From Eumeta japonica (Eukaryota; Arthropoda; Insecta; Lepidoptera; Psychidae), in NCBI GenBank assembly GCA_005406025.1, contig BGZK01000297.1, positions 310,001 through 374,000 of the forward strand: a stretch of 64,000 nucleotides of DNA, read 5' to 3'. Under the pieces are notes generated by a model. The model saw only the letters and a list, made by a program, of their open reading frames with translations, did not search any database and was not told where the DNA came from. The translations under genes and the position numbers were made by a program. Positions 13,598 to 25,753 of this stretch are shown here, in pieces (the stretch's first letter is position 1; every line of letters starts with the position of its first letter).

Positions 13598-14070
13598 TTT
13601 TTGACGTGACAACGTCTTAAATTAGGTTGCGGCTGGGAGTCACTTATGAAAAAGTGTAACGCTCGGTAACGTAACGATGAGTCACCGAACGAGAGAGAGG
13701 CCCGCCGAATGCCTTGCGTCTCTCTCCCACTCAACTATGATCGGTCTGCCGCGCGCAGCACTAGAGAATTAGTGCATAGCTTGCAAATGTATTGCAAGTT
13801 ATTGTATGTATATTGTATATAAATACGTATGTATGTGTAAAGGTAAAAATAAAATTTTGTTAATATGAAATTCAGTGCGAGATTCTTTGTATAAATTAAT
13901 GTTTTAAATATAATTCTTTGTATAAATAAATGTTTTAAATTGTTACTATTATTTCATCCTTCTTCCTACTATACGAATGAATATTCACATTAAAATGATT
14001 TTACCATTCAAAGTCGTTGTCACGTAAAACTTTCGCCCGTATACCGACTTTACAGGCAACCAAATTTTTT
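13598..14070 (-). repeat. right inverted arm of the foldback element
   Basis: Inverted partner of 10794-11268. Visible differences include a 2 bp shorter CG run near the middle, one missing A in the ATATAC-rich part, and AT in place of A in the stretch near AAAAGTG. Confidence 0.85.
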
Positions 14071-14860
14071 AATAACTACGTACAGGTCATACTTTTACGT
14101 TACCAGAAAAAAGCTGCAAGTGCATGACTAAAATTCGTTTTTAGCGACTTTTTTGTGATGTATTTTCAAAAGACATTGTACATTTTTTACGAAGGTATAT
14201 CAAAAAGTATTACACAATTTTTGTGTTTAAATACATTTTTGAATAATGCGCAGACTTATAGCGTCTCTTTTTAATCGATGAATTCTTACACTTAAACAAA
14301 TCGGTCGGTAAGACTAGCAGTGTATATAAATTTTACCTTTTTTCCAACATACTGTATATAGAAATGTGATGTATTAGCCGGTGCATACGAATCAACAATC
14401 AGCGTCATATATCACGTTTATGCGCTTAAGTACGTTTCAATTTCAACAAGTTGCACTTGCCTTGTCATAACTTGTCAAGCGGTGTAAGATAATCTTCTCA
14501 GAAATATATTGTGGAATGAACATAAAACTATTTATCAGATTTTGCATAAAATATGCAATGCATAATATACCGTCTGTAAAATTTATGTCGACGAAAATAA
14601 CTATAAAATGTCAGAGGCGACAAGATTGAACTTTTTAATTTCTGTGTGGTTTATATAATTTGTTGTAAATGAAAATCCGAATTTAGTATAGAGGTGTAAT
14701 TTATTTTTAATATTCCGGTCGGACTTCTCTCGTTGCAGTACTCATGTTTTTAAATTTTTTATGAAACTAAATATCGATATTTTCAAATTTATCATAGATT
14801 ATATCAGAAAAATTGAAACTTTATAGTATATGACGAGAGAATTTACATATGGCGTGTTAC

Positions 14861-15090
14861 TAGTGGTGTAGCTAGCCTGGGTGTCACCCGGGGCGGATTT
14901 GAAGTGACATTTTAAAAATCAATACTGTTAAGTTGAAGAAAAACTCTAATGATAAACAAACAATGTTATATATTTCGTTGTGTATTTTGTGTGAATCAAA
15001 ATTTGCGGTTAGATGAACTCGGGTGTCACCCCTGAAGGGATGGCATCCGGTGCGGGGCGCCCCCACCGCCCTGTCTTAGCTACGCCACTG
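14861..15090. mobile_element. hAT-like MITE, about 230 bp
   Basis: The left end TAGTGGTGTAGCTA and right end TAGCTACGCCACTG form terminal inverted repeats of the CAGTGGCGTAGCTA type. The flanks CGTGTTAC and GGTAGTAC agree at 5 of 8 positions, which would fit a decayed 8 bp target-site duplication as made by hAT transposases. The interior has two GGTGTCACCC motifs and no coding potential, so this is a short non-autonomous element. Partial ends with the same GTGGCGTAG core occur near 34759 and 55650. Confidence 0.55.
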
Positions 15091-15889
15091 GGTAGTACAC
15101 AACTGTATGTTATCGCATTGTTCTAAAAATAATACAATAAGCTATATCGCATGAGGTAGGTACTGCTTCTTCATTATGTATTTTATTCCGCATTTCATTT
15201 ATAAAATTGAGTCAATCACCCCCCTACAAAAAACTGGCATTTGGTAAACATTTAAGATGTCACGTAAATAATCTATCTGCGTCTTGATTCACTATTCGTT
15301 TTAAAGACTTCGAGAGCCAACTGTCAGTTTCGCATATTCATTTCTCACTATCCATTACATTTTAGAATTCAATGGTAGGACAATATTAGTAGATTTTTTA
15401 TGGAAGGAGTACCAGAGATGCGTGTTGCACGCATTTGGTAGTAAAAGCGATCGATTTAATACATTTCGATAAAATATGTCGGTTGACGGGTAGAAGTAGA
15501 CCGCTTTTATTATATTCATTATCACATGTACACATCGACAACACACTCTTGTTTACAGATGCGGAATCATAGACGGGGCTGCATTGCTTTGATATAATTA
15601 TATTTTAATAACTTTCTAATTCGTGTATTATATTCGTGTAGCAAAGAATTCCTGTTTCATTTCATATTCAAGTTGCAAGAAAAATATACTATATTCTTTT
15701 ACAACTTTAAGCTCGTACACTGAACCGCTTTTAATTTTTCCAGTGTAAATGTGATATTAATCGAAAAGTACATTCTTACATTTTAATTAAATGTAGCATT
15801 CCCACTGAACGTCGTAAAAATTATTAAATTCCTTCAATTATTTAGAAAGACTGGTTGTTATGCGCCAGTTATATTATCTTAAAATAATC
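15091..15889. other. AT-rich non-coding DNA
   Basis: Nothing recognised between the hAT-like MITE and the CRE-like motif cluster. Confidence 0.4.
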
Positions 15890-16080
15890 CTGTCTGTATC
15901 GTTGTAACGTCAAAATTACGTCAGCATGAAAGCTTTGTCGCCGCGCGCGCTCTGTTGACGCCATCTTAACGTCAAAACGATAGAAACGGGGTTGTTTTAA
16001 GTTGACGTAATTGATGCGTCGAGGTGTCGCCAAGTGTTGACACATCAGAGCCTGTCGGCGCACTCGGTACAAAATGAAGT
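15890..16080. promoter_or_regulatory. CRE-like and YY1-like motif cluster
   Basis: Several GACGT-type half sites (TTACGTCAG, TTAACGTCAA, TTGACGTAAT) lie around a minus-strand AAGATGGCGTC motif, with a GC-rich core. This may be a minus-strand promoter. The short minus frame beginning MASTERARR is unsupported. Confidence 0.25.
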
Positions 16081-16371
16081 CTTGACCACACCTTTTTGTA
16101 CAACACTCGTATGTTACACGTAGATAGCTTTATTGCACACAAACCAAGTTTTACGTGTGACTTGAGCTTGCACCTGCGTTGCTTAATCAATAGGTTTTTT
16201 TAGTACGAATGTAGAACAATTTTCGATATCGTAATTATTTTTAAGAATGTGTCGGATGGTTTTACTTATGATACAGTATTCCAAAACGGGGCGCCACTGT
16301 AACTTATTTTATATTTCTTTCAAATGGATCAATAACCGACTTAATTCAATAATTATAAAGGTACTAATAAT

Positions 16372-16399
16372 TATTAACTTAATTATAATTAAGTTAATA
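16372..16399. repeat. 28 bp perfect palindrome
   Basis: Arms of 14 bases centred on AATTATAATT, with no loop. A second hairpin with 12 bp arms (GCAAATAATAAT) and a CATA loop follows at 16442-16469. Confidence 0.75.
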
Positions 16400-16689
16400 T
16401 TATTCATAATAATTATCAAGTAAAAATAATTATTTATTAACGCAAATAATAATCATAATTATTATTTGCTTCAAAGTCTCATGCATTTAATAAACCATTC
16501 CATTAACTTTTTCTCATTATATATATTACTAAATAAGATAAGTTACTTCATTGAACGACAAATAAAATATTTTTGGGAATCATTCTGTCAAAATAAATAA
16601 AAATAACAGAATATACCCTTGCAAATAAATATGTAAATGAGTAAGTAGGTTTACAGTAGAAACGCAGATAGATTTTTGTATATACTTGG

Positions 16690-17360
16690 ATATTGATTAG
16701 TCGGAATATTCTCGAAATTGGTGGTTATTTTCTTGTTTACGTCAAAGGTGACATGTAATATGTGTGACGTTGTTGAAAATTAAGGAATATGATATTTAAG
16801 ACATTACGTTTAAGGAATATTCTAGATCAGTCGCTTACACTATCGCATATACAGCGTACTCGTGACATTTTTCATTAATTTCCTCAAATGACTCTAATGA
16901 CGATAACTGTCAAAAGCTATCTTAGAATTTATACCCAAAAATAAATTTAAATTTTTTTAACTTGTCAATCATAATAAATCACAGGCCAAGTGCGACAGAC
17001 CCTTTGTACAAATGGCATAGTCACGAGGTCGCGGCTTGCGTCGAGTAATTACATGATAAGGTATTTGAAGCACGAACGAAAAAAAAGCACTTCGACTTAG
17101 TAAATTATAAAACTCTCAGTAACTAAGCACTCGTGTTCTTTGACAACTTTGATAGTTATCATCAACAGAGCCACATGCCGAAGTTAACAGAATACGTCAC
17201 GAGCACTTTGTGTAGAAAAATTTGATTCGAGCTTCGGCAGGTTTCTTGTCTTAGGCGTGAACGAGCGAAGTGCGATCAGCGATATTGTACTAGTGTACCA
17301 GTAGTTGCCTTGAATATACACCTCTTTTTAACTTTAGTGTTTACCTTTTCCTGTCTCAGT
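16690..17360 (+). repeat. diverged dispersed repeat, copy A
   Basis: Blocks such as TTTACGTCAAAGGTGACATG (16736) and GGAATATTCTAGATCAGTC (16813) have ordered counterparts at 60300-60650. This indicates an old repeat family of several hundred bases. No coding or terminal structure is visible. Confidence 0.3.
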
Positions 17361-17847
17361 CTCCGAAGTCAGGTGGTAGCAGACCGAAACGTTTTTCGTC
17401 GCGCGCACAACAATTGACCAAGATAATGGACGACGTGTGAACGAGTAGCGGTCGCATTAAACAAATATTCAGTTTTACTAATTAAACATTTTATGATTGT
17501 GTATAATTTTATGTATAATTAAACACAAAGTAAGGTCTAATAGCATAAGTAAAAAAAAAGTTAAACTACTACCTACGTAAAAAAAATTTTTTTTCGATTA
17601 CGAACTGACATTTCCAGTCCGAGTACGTACTCGTATCAACTGTAAAATAGAGGGAGGTATGGCAGAGCAGTTTTTACTTCCCGCCGAGAAAATTGAAGAT
17701 TTTAATATATACGGAAATTTAAAGATTTTTATGTTAAATTTCTTTAGGCGTCTAAGGTAAAATGATGACAGTGAATTCGATAGCTATCTTCAGGGCAGTT
17801 ATTCCAATATTTTGAATCTACAACACTTGTCTCATATCAGTACCAAT

Positions 17848-17885
17848 ACACACACACACACACACACACAAACGCACACACACAA

Positions 17886-17949
<64 letters not shown>
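17848..17949. repeat. compound (CA)n(TA)n microsatellite
   Basis: CA tract with a few A and G interruptions, followed directly by a pure TA tract from about 17902. Confidence 0.95.
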
Positions 17950-17954
<5 letters not shown>

Positions 17955-18110
17955 GTAGGACCAGGATCGAGATCGGGACCAGAAATGGAACTCATGAAAT
18001 TGAGGGCAAAAAGCGGGACTGCTATCGCGATGGACCAGTGTCAACAATTGGTACAAATGATATACGAATTTACTATAAGCTCACACGGGCTGAGCCATTG
18101 GAGAAAGATA
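17950..18110 (+). repeat. GATCGAG-rich repeat after a (TA)n tract
   Basis: The stretch AGGACCAGGATCGAGATCGG directly follows the (CA)n(TA)n tract. It shares its core with 5780-5800 inside the Helitron at 5.4 kb and with the purine-rich core of the 25.75 kb Helitron. CACACGGGCTGAGCC near 18081 may be a decayed Helitron 3' end. The open frame here is probably repeat-derived. Confidence 0.35.
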
Positions 18111-18720
18111 TCTTTATGACTTATTTTAAAATCGAAACGTGCAACTTTAGCAGAGACGGCTTTCGAATGAATGTTGTGGTGCAGATTTTTATTTTAGCCT
18201 GAAATTGTACTCAATATATTATCTTCCATACTAAAACTATATTCATACACCGCCGAAGGTACAGCTTAGTTAACATTTTTTTGGATTTATTCTACGAAAA
18301 TTTTCATACAAAAAGAAAGCGATTAATTTTCTTATTTTTCTTTACTGTCATTTAAAAAAAAAAACGTATCGTGGTTTTTTAGTACTTGTCATTGTTATTG
18401 GTTTCAGCGTAAAATGTAACACTAAAACACCAGTGTTTTCCAACTGTGGCAATTGCAAAACATTTAAGTATATTGGTGAACTTCAAATATTATAAAAAAG
18501 ATCTAAGACCAATTTAAGAGAAATGGGTCCATCAGGTTGTGGGACAGCAGCTAGTGACCGTCGGCGCCTGCGAAGGCCGATGTTAGCGCGCTCGGTGTAA
18601 CGTTGAGTGAAGATCACTTATAATTAAGTTTTGGGGATTCATTTAGGGTGACTGCGTACTTCGAACAGGGGCTAGATCCGAAAAGCTGAAGTTCTAGAGC
18701 GATTTGTGAAAAAAATAAAA

Positions 18721-18841
18721 ATACATTAGAATTAAAATAAAATCAAGAATAAATTAGAATAGAAGCAGCGAATCGCTGCTTTCTAATGTATTCTTTTCTA
18801 TATTACATTACATTAATAATATATTATTAGTAATGTAATGT
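18721..18841. repeat. nested inverted repeats
   Basis: Outer arms ATACATTAGA / TCTAATGTAT enclose a 9 bp hairpin AAGCAGCGA / TCGCTGCTT. A second hairpin (18805-18841) with 17 paired bases and a 3-base bulge follows. Confidence 0.6.
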
Positions 18842-21099
18842 CCTAATCGCTGTTATAAAACACAAACGAAGATAAAAAGCGGTAAGTGCGTGTCGGTCTT
18901 CTACACGAAGTGTTCCGTACCACCGTACATTGTTTATACGTATGTCTAAGTATTTTTAAAAGAAGGTGAATAAGAGAAAGAAGAACAAAAATTAAGATCG
19001 AACGATAAACACCGAAAAGAACGTGTCTGTTGGATTTTCTTTAATTTTTAAATTTCTTCTATTTTTTTTGTTAGTGGTAATAACGGCCACAGTAATGCAC
19101 ACTCCGTCAAACTTTCGAGTGTCCACATGTTATGTTTCAAAAGACTGTGACAGACGGACCTCGGCATCTCATGAGCACGGGGCCCTTGAATTGTTGATCA
19201 TTTTACATAATGTTAATCAAATCAAAAATACCTTTATTTTGTAGGTAATAGCATAACACTTAAAATATGTTTTTAATGAATGTTCATCATTGGCATTAGC
19301 ACCCATTTCACACGCTGAAAAATGGAAAAGAAACTCAAGGGTTACACTTCTTTGCTCATAGATACGAAATATTGAATATATAATTAGTAAAATTAGTACA
19401 ACGCTTAGAAATATCATCAAACCGTATGATAGCCGAGCAAGTTAATGGCATGTATTATTTTTTTAGTCAAATGTTTGATCCATAAAATGGCAGATATTCA
19501 ATTCTAGCTGGGATTTTATAAAATAGATGTTAAATGTCATCTGGGATCTTATTATAAAAGCTAACTTGAATGATTTTCAATCTTTGCTGAGTCTGGTTTT
19601 ACGAGCAGTAAAGTCTTATTCTAATGTAAATGTTATAGATGTCGCTCGTTTTTGGAACGATTCCATATTTATCTTGACATGTACCATATGCTCGTATACG
19701 TATAGGTATTACGTTAAAAAGATGATTTGAAGATTATTATTCAAAATATTTTTCAAGTTAGAAGAACGAGAAGCATTTATTTCTAAAAGAGCAGAAAGAA
19801 ATATTATTCGATTTTCACCTGCAAGGTTGAGAATATTTTATATATTTGAGTTACTTTACAAAATTTAATAAACTAAAATTAAAGAACGTGGTTAAATTTG
19901 TATCTCTTCTTTAATGCCAAGGGAACAAAGTTCTATTGTCAGATAGCAGAAGGACGGTATTGCCCTTTAATGTGTTCAGCGCCGCTTAATTCATTTTATT
20001 TAAAGAGTAACTTAATCAGCCGATACATTCGTACGTGATTTCTGTGTTTTTTGTTCTGACTCTTATCTTTCAGACTTTTTCATGTAAAAATAAAAAAAAT
20101 TTTTTTATGGCGTCGCAAAATGACATTTTTTATTTATATCTGACCGAATATCAAATTATACCAAATTTGTATTGTTTTATGCGCAGTGGGTCATTGTTTA
20201 CTGCCTTTCATCTATCTTCCCAGACATAATAAAAAGAAATATTTATGAATGACTTGCAAACTTTTGTAAGTTTCTAGAAAAAAATAATATAACTTTTCCA
20301 AACAAAAAAAAAAAACTCTCTGTACTCAAAACAACTAATTCGTTTAGAAGAAACCAACCTCTTAAAAATCCATTACTTGCTTCCCAAAAGATTTAGTTGC
20401 CTTTCAATTCCAGCTAAAAATATGTAGTGATACATCCCAGTTTTCATAATTTGAGATCCTTTTCACTCAATAATTTACATTTCGTATTGATAAATGTAGG
20501 TTTTGAATTTGGTTGTCTCTTATTCATTTTTTTGTTCAGCGCTTTCATTGGATAGTTTTCGGTTGCCTTGCTTCAGACTGGCACGGACTCCGAAAATAAA
20601 TTATTATTCTAATAGGTTTTTGGAGGCGGTTTTCATTTCTCCTTTTAAAAGTTATTTTATTTATTTAACAGTCTTCAGTGTTTAAATAATTTAATTTTAT
20701 AATCTATCTAGCTTCCGGTTTAAAATTATTTTAAATATAACATATCATTGGTCAGGCCATCGCTTTATGCGCAAACAGGGAAAAATCGATTCCTATTCCG
20801 AATTTTCCGGTGACGCTGTAGTCACTCCAGGGTCCTACACTTTTGGTTGAATGTCTACACCTTCGCATCCGTCCTTTCGTCGAGCCGTCGATGAAGTCGT
20901 TCGGTTTTATTATTTTTAGTAAATGTCAGAACGTGACCAGTAGTAGTTAGAAAACTAACTACTAAATCGATTTCAACAGAGATCGATTACGATCATTCCA
21001 AACTACTTAGAACAACGTACGCATGATTCGTTCTAAAATTAAGACTGCTTTAGGAATTGATTCAATAACTAAGCAGTTACAAGCTAACCTACGAAATTG
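18842..21099. other. AT-rich non-coding DNA
   Basis: Several short frames without domains. Only the small hairpin at 20941 stands out. Confidence 0.5.
20941..20964. repeat. 10 bp perfect hairpin
   Basis: TAGTAGTTAG and CTAACTACTA separated by AAAA. Confidence 0.7.
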
Positions 21100-21563
21100 T
21101 TTAACGTATATAACATCAGTAAGGTACATCACTCCAAAGTTTATGTGGGCTTGCAGAGATGCCTTGTGGCCGACCATTCTCCACTTGCACAATGTACAAA
21201 ATGTCCGGAATTCGCTCACACAAAAACTGTTTGCAAGGAAAAGGAGATCCTGTGCAGCTTCTTTGACAGCCCCCACGTATGAGAAAAATGCCCGGATAGA
21301 CTTAAGGGAAGAGCCCCCACATGCAGAAACTGCATAAGAGAGAAAGAAGAAAGGGCGGTCGCCACGCGCATGCGTCCAGTGCCGAATGCACGGCGCGACA
21401 GAAATGGGATGCCATGGCGCGAGCAAGGGTGTCCTATTGCCAAGGGCAACCACGACGAACGGTGCTCAATTCCCCCCAAAGTGGAAGAGGGCAGGTTGAA
21501 AATAATACAGACCCACCTGCAATGAATCAAGCTGGCGCCAGCCGAGCTTCTTCGGGTCTATGA
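21100..21563 (+). pseudogene. R1-clade LINE ORF1 (gag-like) relic
   Basis: ORF1 of R1-clade non-LTR retrotransposons encodes a nucleic-acid-binding gag-like protein ending in CCHC zinc knuckles. Here the frame reads VYVGLQRCLVADH, then an intact knuckle CTKCPEFAHTKTVC (C-x2-C-x4-H-x4-C). A second, damaged knuckle follows in which the second cysteine is Phe, then an in-frame TGA at 21283. Next come CRNC, a frame change, and HASSAEC-WDAMARARVSYC, the usual end of these proteins. The N-terminal two thirds are unrecognisable, and no ORF2 reverse transcriptase follows. The minus-strand open frames here are shadows of this relic. Confidence 0.65.
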
Positions 21564-24281
21564 GAATCACAGTCGTTTTCACCATATTGTTTCTACTTTT
21601 TATTTTACTAGTAACGTGTTTGCTTTTAGCTGCGATATCAACACACTTATGAGTTTTTAAGTAGCATCTAACACGTTCAGCAATACTCTTGCTATTATTA
21701 TAAATCCTTCAGTTATAAAGTTCATATAATCTCCTTCTACTTTTGTGAATTCACATAGTTGCCAATTTACTACATAACAATTAAGGACTCATTCGTCGTT
21801 TGAAAAATATGAAACACTGAGTTATATCATTCAATGGAATTATCATAACATTAATTTCAGAATCTTCCGCATGATTTTTTTTAAATTTAATTAATCTTTT
21901 TTATTTCAGTTTTCTTTTAAGCGGTATTTAATAAAAACCTTATTTATTACTATATTACTTTTATATTATAACATGTAGACATCATTTTATTATAGAGTTG
22001 TAGAACCTTAAAAAATAACGGCTACACGGCATTTACCACGAATAATCCCGTTTAGTTCACGACACATCTTGAATAAATTTTATCGTGAGTATCGATAACA
22101 ATCGAGATATGTAAATAAGGGCCGCACTAATAAGATGGGCGGGCAGTTTTGCACCTGTGTCTGTATGGACTACGGAATGAGTTTATGGCTTTGCGTGGGC
22201 GGCGTGTCATTCTGTTCGTATTTGTGTAGCAAAAAAATGTATATGAAATATTTATATATTCGCATCTACATTATTCGACAACAATAGCTCATTTTCGATA
22301 AGCAATCACAAGTATATATAAAATACTTTAATATAATCAACTAAATTTCAAGTAAGCACGATTGGGTATTAGTAATGTGATATATTTATGTATATATACT
22401 TAATTAGTATTATAATACATAATTATAAATTACTTGCAAACAGTAAATAAGTTATAACAAAATAATATCATTGCTTATAGTTATGACTTTAGAGGTGTGT
22501 AACGGATTGATAGTAGAGATAATCATAAAGATATTAGTTTCTACTGTTAATCTGTTTAATAAATTGCTTAGTCCAGCATTTTTCAAAAAAAGAAAAACAA
22601 AGGAATGGCATCGAATTGTATGTAAATTCTACTAAGAAGTCCACAAGATCTTTGTTTTAAATGTTCAAGATCTAATTGCAAAAGTGTCTATAGTCTTTTG
22701 GATTTCCGTCAATCGTACTCTAAACGATTATTCTCAGATAGCGCACCGATCAATCTCGGGCGGAGAATCGAGACTTTGATATGTATAATACCCTATGTAT
22801 GACGGTAGACGAAGGATTTTTAAAATATTACTGGAATTATGTCGCTTAGTGTATAAATTGTAGTGTACAAGTATGAAATGATGCTTTAGTCAGGTAGTGG
22901 TGGTTAGACTAGCAGTTAGTCCTAGTGGTTAGACTTGCACGAGATTAGGGGCATAGTTTTCTCTCTGAAGGATTCTGGTGACCTTGGCAACAAGTCACAA
23001 AATCTGGGTACTTTTGATGGAAAATACAGTGGTTTGTACGCTTGTTTGTTTCCAACATGCTGTGTAATCATCCCGTCAGCGCCCGAGGGGGCAGTAGCAG
23101 CGCTCATCATATATCACGGGAGAATTTTTTGTCTCACTCGCGCCACATTTTTTCCAAACTGGCGGCGTCCTTCCGAAACAATTTCGATTTAAAATGTGAT
23201 TTTGCTTTACAGTGCCTGGTTATTTCACTATCAGTAGACCGATTCTGTAAATTTAAAACGATTCAGTCGAGAACGATTTGACGTCTATATTACGTTAGCT
23301 TGAGATGGATTGCGGCGCGTTCCGTCACTTGACGTGATTTCTACGTCACAACGATATCCACTGAGTTGTGTGAGCTTTACTCAATACACCAGAAGCGGCA
23401 GTATACGAAAGATTTTAGGGTTGCTATCAAGTTAATGCGATTTAATCTTAACTGGTCATTATGATACATCAGACACTGGATAATATGTTTATATTACATG
23501 TAAATTTATATAAACAATTTAATGTTTATCGTACAGATCTGTCAGCAGCCGGTACAAAGCGGTAACGAAACTGTCAGCGAAAACCCAAAGGTCAGTGTAA
23601 CAATAATGTTATTACTATATTCCAAAAATTTGTATTTTATTAATTTGTATAAGTTTTAAAAATTTGTATATTCAATAAAATAATGTCATTTAGAATGCCA
23701 ATCCATTCGGATCAGATTCACAAATGTTTGAACAACTAACAATTCAATTTCGCTTCAACAGTAAAAGTAAGTGCGAGAATAATGAGCTAATAAAAATATT
23801 AGGTACGATCACAATATGCTAGGCAAGGATGGCTATTTCTTACCATTTGCAGTACTTGAATTCTATGTTATAAATGTACTACGAGCATGTGCTTTTAACC
23901 AATTTCAGAAAAGAAGGAGATTCTCAATTTAGTTGTATTTTTTATGTTTGTTTCCTTAGAACTCCGTCATTTATTAATCGATTTAGAAGATTCTTTTACA
24001 TTTGTAAGTATATACTTACAGATTGGTTCCATTTTTTCCAAAATCCATTTCTGATTATGAGGTACTGGAATAATTGGGGGATATCTTTACATATTATAAA
24101 TATATATACAGCAATTTATATAGAAAGAAAGAATTTATACAGAAAATAAAAAATATATAGGTTATTAAGAACCTTAAAGGTGCACGTTACAAAAATAGCG
24201 TATAATGATTGCAAAAATACTAAAAAATATAAGACAAATATCATTTTATTAACTAATTTTATGTGGTAACTTTATCTACAA
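21564..24281. other. AT-rich non-coding DNA
   Basis: A short direct repeat GTGGTTAGACT at 22900 and 22926 could be a SINE trace but lacks a B-box. A GC-richer patch lies at 23040-23200. No gene seen. Confidence 0.45.
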
Positions 24282-24420
24282 CTAGCAACTGCCCCCGGCT
24301 TCGTCTGGATTGACGTAATCAAGTGATATGCGTACCCTCATAGCCCTGTGCTTCAAACTCTCATTTGCAATAATTGACTGCTGACTGTTAAAGTTGGAAA
24401 CGAAACTAATCAAAATACGT
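24282..24420 (-). mobile_element. Helitron-like 3' end, minus strand
   Basis: On the minus strand the sequence TCCAGACGAAGCCGGGGGCA runs into GTTGCTAG followed by T, matching the usual Helitron 3' terminus. The 5' end is not recognisable, so the right limit here is arbitrary. Confidence 0.4.
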
Positions 24421-25239
24421 TGTTTTAATTCCACAATTGACAGTTGAAATTACATTTAATGTAACAAATGTCAATCCCTAAAATAATATATCGCTAACAT
24501 ATCTCGATGTTGATAATAAATCCCGTGTCGGTAGCGTCATTTATTTTAAATATCATTCATTTTTTTCGTAATTTCTTATTTTACATATGGGCCGTAAATT
24601 TGGGGTAAAATTTGTTGTTTACAGACCTGAGGCAATTCAAAAAGAATAGGAAATAATTTTAAACAGAATTATCCCCGACGGACACGCAGAACAGGTAGAG
24701 ACACCGAGATATTTTTAATGATATCTTAAATAGAAAATATCCCCTTTTAACGGCATTTTGATTACGAACGCCCGATGAACAACTGATATTATTTTGTTCT
24801 ATAGTTTAAATATAGTTGACATATACAGTTTTTTTTTCTTCAATTTAACCGCTTACCGAGGTTTAGACATCTCTCCCTAATATGTTTACAAGATACTTTA
24901 CGAGTTATTCGTGTTGTGTATATTTTCGATAAACTAGAATATGGATGAATTTATTATTACATTTATTTTATTTATTAGTTAGTTATCAATAAATAAAATA
25001 AATGTACAAAAAAGTAATTAATTATAAAAGTGTTATGATCAATTAATTTCTTTTATCGATCATATCCCCAGTTCAATAGATTTACGTTTTTTTTTTTTAT
25101 ATTCTTAATATGTGAATATGAATCTTAATTGAGTAGTGATTTATTGAACGTATTTAAAAGCTCATCCTTTTTTTATATATTTATTCATGATTATAATTCA
25201 AAAGAAACTTTATAGCGTTTAAAGGAAAAAAATATTGCC

Positions 25240-25520
25240 GCGAAGCTCACGCACTTATCGAAGACTCGGTACCTAACGGTTCCTGGGCTTTGTGAAACGA
25301 GAAATACGAACCGCAATATTATAATTTCAAATGAAAAGCCGGCGAGCGGCACGCGCCGTTCGGCCTATCTCGGGCCGTTTCTTATTGGCGGGTTTCGCGT
25401 GATAAAGTTATCCGACAAACGACAAACTTTTAATCTAATCTAATCTAATACGATACCCTTGTAGACGTCGGCGGCTTATCGACTCGCATTGGTATTGAGG
25501 TAGGAACAGCGTTGGTTGTT
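25240..25520. promoter_or_regulatory. candidate enhancer with TAATC and GATA motifs
   Basis: Three tandem TAATC units plus TAATA (25431-25450), the core of K50 homeodomain (Otx/Bicoid-type) sites, sit beside GATAA/TTATC motifs in a GC-rich island. Confidence 0.3.
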
Positions 25521-25753
25521 CATGCGATGTTACATGCGTCCTTCGCTAAAACCTGTCTAATATCGACATATAAATCTTGGAGGTTGACTGTATTTTGTTA
25601 AGTTCTCGTTTTACGACTTATTTAATCTATATTTACTTCTTTTATTTAATTCTAGTCGGTTAGTTTTTGTGTTTATCCTTATATATGTATATTTTTTTTT
25701 TCACCGAACTTCATGAAATTGAAACGAGTAATAACAAATAGTTGCGCAAATAC

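Larger units (their letters stand above)
10794..14070. mobile_element. foldback DNA element with about 475 bp inverted arms
   Basis: The left arm (10794-11268) and right arm (13598-14070) are inverted copies that differ by eye at only a few substitutions and short indels, so roughly 98% identical. Both outer tips read AAAAAATTTGGTTGCCTG inward. The 2.3 kb between the arms is AT-rich and holds a (TA)n tract at 13323-13379 and no recognisable transposase, so the element is probably non-autonomous. I could not find a convincing target-site duplication. Long arms with a non-coding core fit a foldback element or a non-autonomous relative of a long-TIR superfamily. Two solo copies inserted in opposite orientation is an alternative. 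The superfamily is not assigned. Confidence 0.8.

Noticed and set aside
17832..18056. Minus-strand frame rich in YI and CV repeats
   Set aside because: Translation of the (CA)n(TA)n microsatellite.
18434..18560. Possible hAT end CAGTGTTTTCCAACTGTGG, and a Helitron-like GGACAGCAGCTAGTG
   Set aside because: No matching inverted end, duplication or family context for either.
21007..21530. Minus-strand frames of 148 and 104 codons
   Set aside because: They are antisense to the R1-clade gag relic, whose zinc-knuckle motif is on the plus strand.
22890..22960. Duplicated GTGGTTAGACT considered as a SINE
   Set aside because: No B-box at the expected spacing.
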